DNA of 64,000 nt, from assembly GCF_011043625.1 (NCBI RefSeq), contig NZ_JAAKGT010000002.1:1-64000 (forward strand), written 5' to 3'. Below, in pieces: positions 59,789-64,000 of this stretch (position 1 is its first letter; every line of letters starts with the position of its first letter). The position numbers and the translations under genes were made by a program. A model generated the notes under the pieces. That model saw only the letters and a list, made by a program, of their open reading frames with translations. It was not told where the DNA came from and made no database searches. Origin of the DNA: Caulobacter sp. 602-2. Its GTDB lineage: Bacteria > Pseudomonadota > Alphaproteobacteria > Caulobacterales > Caulobacteraceae.

Positions 59789-62278
59789 TCAGCCTTCAAG
59801 CCTGGACGGCGCCTCGCGCAGGGCGGCCCGATGCCGCACGGAGGCCAGGGCCTGGACCAGCAGGCCCGGATTGAGCGGCTTGGCCACGTGCAGGTCGGCC
59901 CCCGCGGCGTGGGCGGCGGCGACATGCTCGTCCATGGCGTTGGCGGTCAGCATGATCACCAGGATCGGGTCGGCATCGGCGGCCGCCTCGCGGGCGCGCA
60001 GCTCCCGGGTGGCGGTCAGGCCGTCCATCACCGGCATCTGCATGTCCATCAGCACCGCGTCGAACGGCTGGGCCTGCAGCGCCCGCAGCGCCGCCTCGCC
60101 GTCCTCGACCATGGTCAGGTCGACGCCGAACGGCTCCAGCACGATCTCGACCACCTTGCGGTTGCCCGGATGGTCCTCGGCCACCAGCACCCGCAGCCCC
60201 TCCAGCGAGACCGGCCCCTCGTCGTCCTCATGGTCGTGGTCGAGGCTCTCGGTCGACGGCTGCAGCGGCAGGTCGACGATGAAGGTCGCCCCGCGCCCGA
60301 CCACGGCCCGCGCGTCGATCGCCCCGCCCATCATCTCGGCCAGGGCCGCGCAGATCGATAAGCCCAGCCCCGTGCCGCCGAACTGCCGCGTGATCGACTG
60401 GTCGGCTTGGACGAAGCGCTTGAACAATCGCTCGCGCACCGCATCGTCGAAGCCGACGCCGGTGTCGCTGATGCTGAAGCGGATCACCTCGCCCACCTTC
60501 TCGACCGACAGGTCGACGCCGCCGACGCTGGTGAACTTGACCGCGTTGCCCAGCAGGTTCGACAGGATCTGGCTGATGCGGCCCGCATCGCCGTCGTAGC
60601 GGCCGACGGCGTCCGGCGCGACCGACCACGAGAAGGCCAGCCCCTTGGCCTCGGCCGAGGCCCGATGCAGTTCGGCCATGCCGCCGACCAGGCTTTCCAG
60701 GTCGAAGGGCGCGAAGGTCAGCTGGAACTCGCCGGCCTCGATCTTGGAGACGTCGAGGATGTCGCCCAGCACCTGCTCCAGCAGGCGGCCAGACGAGGCG
60801 ACAAGGGCGGCCAGCTCGCGCCGGCGGGCCGGGTCGCTCTCTTCGGCCAGGCGGTCGCCGACGGCGATCACCCCATTCAGCGGCGTGCGCAGTTCGTGGC
60901 TCATGTTGGCCAGGAACACCGACTTGGCCTGGTTGGCCTTCTCCAGTTCGCGCGTGCGCTCGGCGACCCGCACCTCGAGCGAGCGCAGCAGGTCCTCGTG
61001 CACCTCGCGCTGCTTGCGCAAGGCCCGGGCCAGGGCGCCGATCTCGTCGCCGCGGGCCTCGATGCGGGCCGCGGTCGCGCCGTCGTCGTCGCGGTGGGCC
61101 TCGGCCAGGCCGCGCAGGGGCGCGACCACCTCGCGGGCCATCAGGCGATAGAGCAGCACGAGCTGGGCGATCACCCCCACCACGCCGAACAGCAGCACCC
61201 AGGACGCGGTCTTCACCGCGTTCCAGACGATCTGGTCCGAACGGAAGGTCATCAGGAAGTACCAGTCGGGCTCCTTCATCCGGCCGTAGGCCACGACGCG
61301 GTCGCCGCTGCGGTCGCGCAGGGCCCCGACGTCGCCGCCGTGCTCGCGGATCTGGGCGACGAGGTCGGCCACCCGCTCGCGCGACTGCACGCGGGCCAGC
61401 TGGGCGGCGTCGACCACGCCGTCGGCGGCCAGGCCCGGCGCGGCGATCAGCTCGCCGTCCGACGAGACGATCATGTTCTGCCCGCCGGGCAGGGCGTCGC
61501 CCACGGCCCGCAGCAGGAACGAGTCGAGCGACAGGCTGGTGCCCCAGGCCCCGACATGCCGCTCGCCGATGTCGAACGGGGTGACGCAGGCCGCGTTCAG
61601 CCCGCGCCCGCTGGGATTGGAGATCAGCTTGCGCAGCTTGGTGCACTTCATCACCCGCTGCGGATTGTTGGCCGGCAGGGTGAGCTGGGTCATCTCCTCC
61701 TTGGCGATGTCCAGGCTCGGCGGCGCGTCCTGGCGATAGTAGAGCAGCCGGTCCTTGCGCTTGGGACCGAACATCACCAGCCGGGTCTGCGGCGTGAAGA
61801 AGTAGAAGTTGTCGTAGTGGCCGATCTCGGTCTCGCCGGCGTTGGCGACCACCTCCATGGCCGCCACCATCAGGGCCTTGTCCTCGCGGGTCAGCTCCCG
61901 GGCCTGCGGCACGAACCCGCCGATGCCGTAGACATAATGGTTGCCGGTGCGGCCGCCGTCATAGAGGCGCGAGGCGGTGCGGCGGGTGCCGTCGCCGTGT
62001 TCGGGAAACAGCAGGTCGAACTGCCCGTCGATGTCGGGCTCGATCTCACGCAGGCGGCGCATCAGGGCCAGGCTGGCGGCGTCGTGCACCTTGACCAGGT
62101 CCGAGAACAGCCGGTCCTCGGTCTTGACCCGTTCGCCCACATACTCGGCCAGGTGCCGCATCTGCGTCTCGGCGGCGCTCTGCTGCACGAAGTAGAAGGT
62201 CACGGCCGTCACGAGGCCTGTCACCGCGATCGACAGCAGTGTGGCGACGGCCAGCAGGCGACGGGCCAGGGGCGACAT
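59789..62278 (-). CDS. Hybrid sensor histidine kinase with receiver domain
   Basis: The 829-residue protein has a helix at 7-30, a long periplasmic sensor (about 31-355) that looks like a dCache module, a second helix at 356-380, HAMP, the kinase dimerisation domain (His461 in MSHELRTPLNG), an ATPase domain (LGNAVKFTS, GGTGLGLSI) and a C-terminal receiver with Asp745 in LMDMQMPVMDG. Phosphate would pass to an unlinked phosphotransferase. The start at 62278 gives a clean first helix but a weak ribosome site; a frame 26 codons longer is possible. Confidence 0.9.
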   Translation of the reverse strand: MSPLARRLLAVATLLSIAVTGLVTAVTFYFVQQSAAETQMRHLAEYVGERVKTEDRLFSDLVKVHDAASLALMRRLREIEPDIDGQFDLLFPEHGDGTRRTASRLYDGGRTGNHYVYGIGGFVPQARELTREDKALMVAAMEVVANAGETEIGHYDNFYFFTPQTRLVMFGPKRKDRLLYYRQDAPPSLDIAKEEMTQLTLPANNPQRVMKCTKLRKLISNPSGRGLNAACVTPFDIGERHVGAWGTSLSLDSFLLRAVGDALPGGQNMIVSSDGELIAAPGLAADGVVDAAQLARVQSRERVADLVAQIREHGGDVGALRDRSGDRVVAYGRMKEPDWYFLMTFRSDQIVWNAVKTASWVLLFGVVGVIAQLVLLYRLMAREVVAPLRGLAEAHRDDDGATAARIEARGDEIGALARALRKQREVHEDLLRSLEVRVAERTRELEKANQAKSVFLANMSHELRTPLNGVIAVGDRLAEESDPARRRELAALVASSGRLLEQVLGDILDVSKIEAGEFQLTFAPFDLESLVGGMAELHRASAEAKGLAFSWSVAPDAVGRYDGDAGRISQILSNLLGNAVKFTSVGGVDLSVEKVGEVIRFSISDTGVGFDDAVRERLFKRFVQADQSITRQFGGTGLGLSICAALAEMMGGAIDARAVVGRGATFIVDLPLQPSTESLDHDHEDDEGPVSLEGLRVLVAEDHPGNRKVVEIVLEPFGVDLTMVEDGEAALRALQAQPFDAVLMDMQMPVMDGLTATRELRAREAAADADPILVIMLTANAMDEHVAAAHAAGADLHVAKPLNPGLLVQALASVRHRAALREAPSRLEG

Positions 62279-62540
62279 CACGTCCGTATGGCGCCACAAG
62301 GTGTTCAAGCCCGCTCCCCACTCCACGCCCCCTCGCGAGGCGTCCGGCACAGCCACAACCCATTAGGGCGCGGCGCGGTCCATGTCGCCTGCGGTGGAAT
62401 GCCGCGCTCGGACCCTCTCCGCCGCACCACGCAGCCTTTCCCCAGCGGCCGCAACAGTCTATAGGGCTCGCCGTCCGCGCCACGTTTCGGCCCTGTGCGC
62501 CGAGCGTCAGAGCGCGCCACCGCGAGAGGAAGACCCCGCA

Positions 62541-63755
62541 ATGGCCAAGATCAAAGTCGCCAATCCCGTCGTCGACATGGACGGCGACGAAATGACCCGG
62601 ATCATCTGGAAGCTCATCAAGGATAAGCTGATCTTCCCGTATCTGGACCTGGAACTGGACTACTACGACCTGTCGGTCGAGAACCGCGACGCCACCAACG
62701 ATCAGGTGACGATCGACGCCGCCGAGGCCACCAAGAAGCACGGCGTGGCCGTGAAGTGCGCCACCATCACGCCGGACGAAGCCCGCGTGACCGAGTTCAA
62801 CCTCAAGAAGATGTGGAAGTCGCCGAACGGCACGATCCGCAACATCCTGGGCGGCGTGATCTTCCGCGAGCCGATCATCTGCCAGAACGTGCCGCGCCTG
62901 GTGCCGGGCTGGACCCAGCCGATCATCGTCGGCCGTCACGCCTTCGGCGACCAGTACCGCGCCACCGACTTCAAGATGCCGGGCAAGGGCACCCTGTCGA
63001 TCAAGTTCGTCGGCGAAGACGGCGAAGTCATCGAGCACGAAGTCTACAAGGCTCCGGGCGCCGGCGTGGCCATGGCCATGTACAACCTCGACGACTCGAT
63101 CCGCGAGTTCGCCCACGCCTCGTTCGCCTACGGCCTGAACCGCAAGTACCCGGTCTACCTGTCGACCAAGAACACGATCCTCAAGGCCTATGACGGCCGC
63201 TTCAAGGATCTGTTCCAGGAAGTCTACGACGAGCACTACGCCGAGCAGTTCAAGGCGCTGGGCATCCACTACGAACACCGCCTGATCGACGACATGGTCG
63301 CCTCGGCGCTGAAGTGGTCGGGCGGCTACGTCTGGGCCTGCAAGAACTACGACGGCGACGTACAGTCGGACATCGTGGCCCAAGGCTTCGGCTCGCTGGG
63401 CCTGATGACCTCGGTGCTGATGACGCCGGACGGCAAGACCGTGGAAGCCGAAGCCGCCCACGGCACGGTGACCCGTCACTACCGCCAGCACCAGAAGGGC
63501 GAGTCGACCTCGACCAACTCGATCGCCTCGATCTTCGCCTGGACCCGTGGCCTGGCCCACCGCGCCAAGCTCGACGACAACGCCGAACTGGCCAAGTTCG
63601 CCGCCACCCTGGAAAAGGTCTGCATCGACACCGTCGAAAGCGGCTTCATGACCAAGGACCTGGCCCTGCTCGTCGGCGACAAGCAAGGCTGGCTGACCAC
63701 CGAAGGCTTCCTCGACAAGATCGACGAGAACCTGCAGAAGGCCATGGCCGCCTAA
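62541..63755 (+). CDS. icd: NADP-dependent isocitrate dehydrogenase (eukaryote-like type)
   Basis: The 404-residue TCA-cycle enzyme oxidises isocitrate to 2-oxoglutarate. [20 protein letters not shown] is the opening of the eukaryote-like (type II) [43 protein letters not shown] and [20 protein letters not shown] are substrate and NADP motifs. GAGAGGAAG precedes the ATG. A strong terminator follows. It is divergent from the hybrid kinase gene across 262 bases. Confidence 0.97.
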   Translation: MAKIKVANPVVDMDGDEMTRIIWKLIKDKLIFPYLDLELDYYDLSVENRDATNDQVTIDAAEATKKHGVAVKCATITPDEARVTEFNLKKMWKSPNGTIRNILGGVIFREPIICQNVPRLVPGWTQPIIVGRHAFGDQYRATDFKMPGKGTLSIKFVGEDGEVIEHEVYKAPGAGVAMAMYNLDDSIREFAHASFAYGLNRKYPVYLSTKNTILKAYDGRFKDLFQEVYDEHYAEQFKALGIHYEHRLIDDMVASALKWSGGYVWACKNYDGDVQSDIVAQGFGSLGLMTSVLMTPDGKTVEAEAAHGTVTRHYRQHQKGESTSTNSIASIFAWTRGLAHRAKLDDNAELAKFAATLEKVCIDTVESGFMTKDLALLVGDKQGWLTTEGFLDKIDENLQKAMAA

Positions 63756-63780
63756 GCGGTCCGGACTTCCGGTAAGGACG

Positions 63781-63810
63781 AAGGCCCTCCCTCGCGGGAG
63801 GGCCTTTTTC
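63781..63810 (+). terminator. Intrinsic terminator of icd
   Basis: AAGGCCCTCCC, loop TCGC and GGGAGGGCCTT (63781-63806) form an 11-base stem, followed by TTTCTTT. It starts 25 bases past the icd stop. Confidence 0.9.
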
Positions 63811-63832
63811 TTTGGAACATTGAAGACGTTAA

Positions 63833-63881
63833 GCGGCGCGTCAGCATTGAGGCGCCGCGCGCCACGATGCTGACGCGCCGC
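63833..63881. repeat. Inverted repeat near right edge
   Basis: GCGGCGCGTCAGCAT (63833-63847) and its exact complement (63867-63881) are separated by 19 bases that contain another GGCGCCGCGCGCC-like palindrome. No T-run follows. It lies between the icd terminator and a gene start at the window edge and may be an operator or structured leader. Confidence 0.6.
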
Positions 63882-63933
63882 CCTCGCATCCTGGACGACG
63901 CGCCGCAGCCTCGGCGCCCGTGACGGACGCCCG

Positions 63934-64000
63934 ATGCCACGACCGCTGATCGACCCGCCGCAACGCCGCCGCACCTCGCGCGCGACGAAGCTGGCGGCCG
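63934..64000 (+). CDS. Start of a gene cut by the window edge (possibly TetR-like)
   Basis: An open frame starts ATG at 63934 and reads MPRPLIDPPQRRRTSRATKL to the end of the window. A basic N-terminus of the RRRTSRATKLAA type occurs in TetR-family regulators, but 22 residues are too few to decide. The inverted repeat 53 bases upstream would suit an autoregulated gene. Confidence 0.3.
   Translation, partial: MPRPLIDPPQRRRTSRATKLAA

Overview
The window is 64 kb of very GC-rich DNA. Genes are dense, mostly on ATG with some GTG or TTG starts, and many neighbours overlap. The gene content (purS/purQ/purL instead of one large PurL, the F1-ATPase zeta inhibitor, bolA-grxD, a NodT-type RND pump, a eukaryote-like NADP isocitrate dehydrogenase, many lipoproteins and a large TonB-dependent receptor) points to a chromosome of the Alphaproteobacteria. 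Caulobacter or a close relative is the best fit. I see no rRNA, tRNA, CRISPR array, transposase or prophage block.

A backbone of housekeeping genes runs through the window: purB (5.1-6.4 kb), the zeta inhibitor (8.9 kb), purC (9.6 kb), purS (10.4 kb), purQ (15.7 kb), purL (18.4 kb), bolA (37.9 kb), grxD (39.1 kb), rpsD (48.0 kb), trmJ (57.4 kb) and icd (62.5 kb). From memory, many of these sit close together in other Alphaproteobacteria. Here they are pulled apart by blocks of accessory genes.

Accessory blocks in order. 0-5 kb: two glutathione S-transferases and two spinster-like MFS transporters sharing an upstream palindrome. 6.4-8.6 kb: a 2OG-Fe(II) oxygenase and a hypoxanthine-DNA glycosylase behind purB, then two DUF1842-like paralogues. 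10.6-15.7 kb: a DUF3885-like protein, then a cluster of membrane protein, tyrosinase, HEAT-repeat protein, HEAT/Sco-like fusion and DUF3291 protein. This looks like a type-3 copper enzyme with its own copper-handling partners. 16.4-18.3 kb: a lipoprotein, a tiny Gln-rich protein and a vapBC toxin-antitoxin pair divergent from purL. 20.6-37.7 kb: RhiA-like beta-rich proteins (two in tandem, a third 9 kb away), a two-component system, a full RND efflux operon, an HxlR/SDR divergent pair, a Ni/Co-type dmeR-dmeF operon and an M28 peptidase.

39.4-52 kb carries a thioesterase, serine hydrolase, EamA exporter with divergent Lrp regulator, sialidase, cation/proton antiporter, zinc-ribbon protein with HtpX, two ExbD-like proteins that lack the usual membrane aspartate, a lysozyme/chitosanase-like protein, and glutathione-dependent formaldehyde detoxification (adhC, fghA) with a divergent LysR regulator. 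54-64 kb holds a TonB-dependent receptor, trmJ, a beta-lactamase-fold lipoprotein that has lost its catalytic residues, sugE, a hybrid sensor kinase and icd.

Three families of palindromic intergenic repeats (called R1, R2 and R3 here) fill many of the larger gaps. Several divergent gene pairs have clear palindromic operator candidates between them. Four convergent gene pairs overlap by exactly the four bases CTAG.
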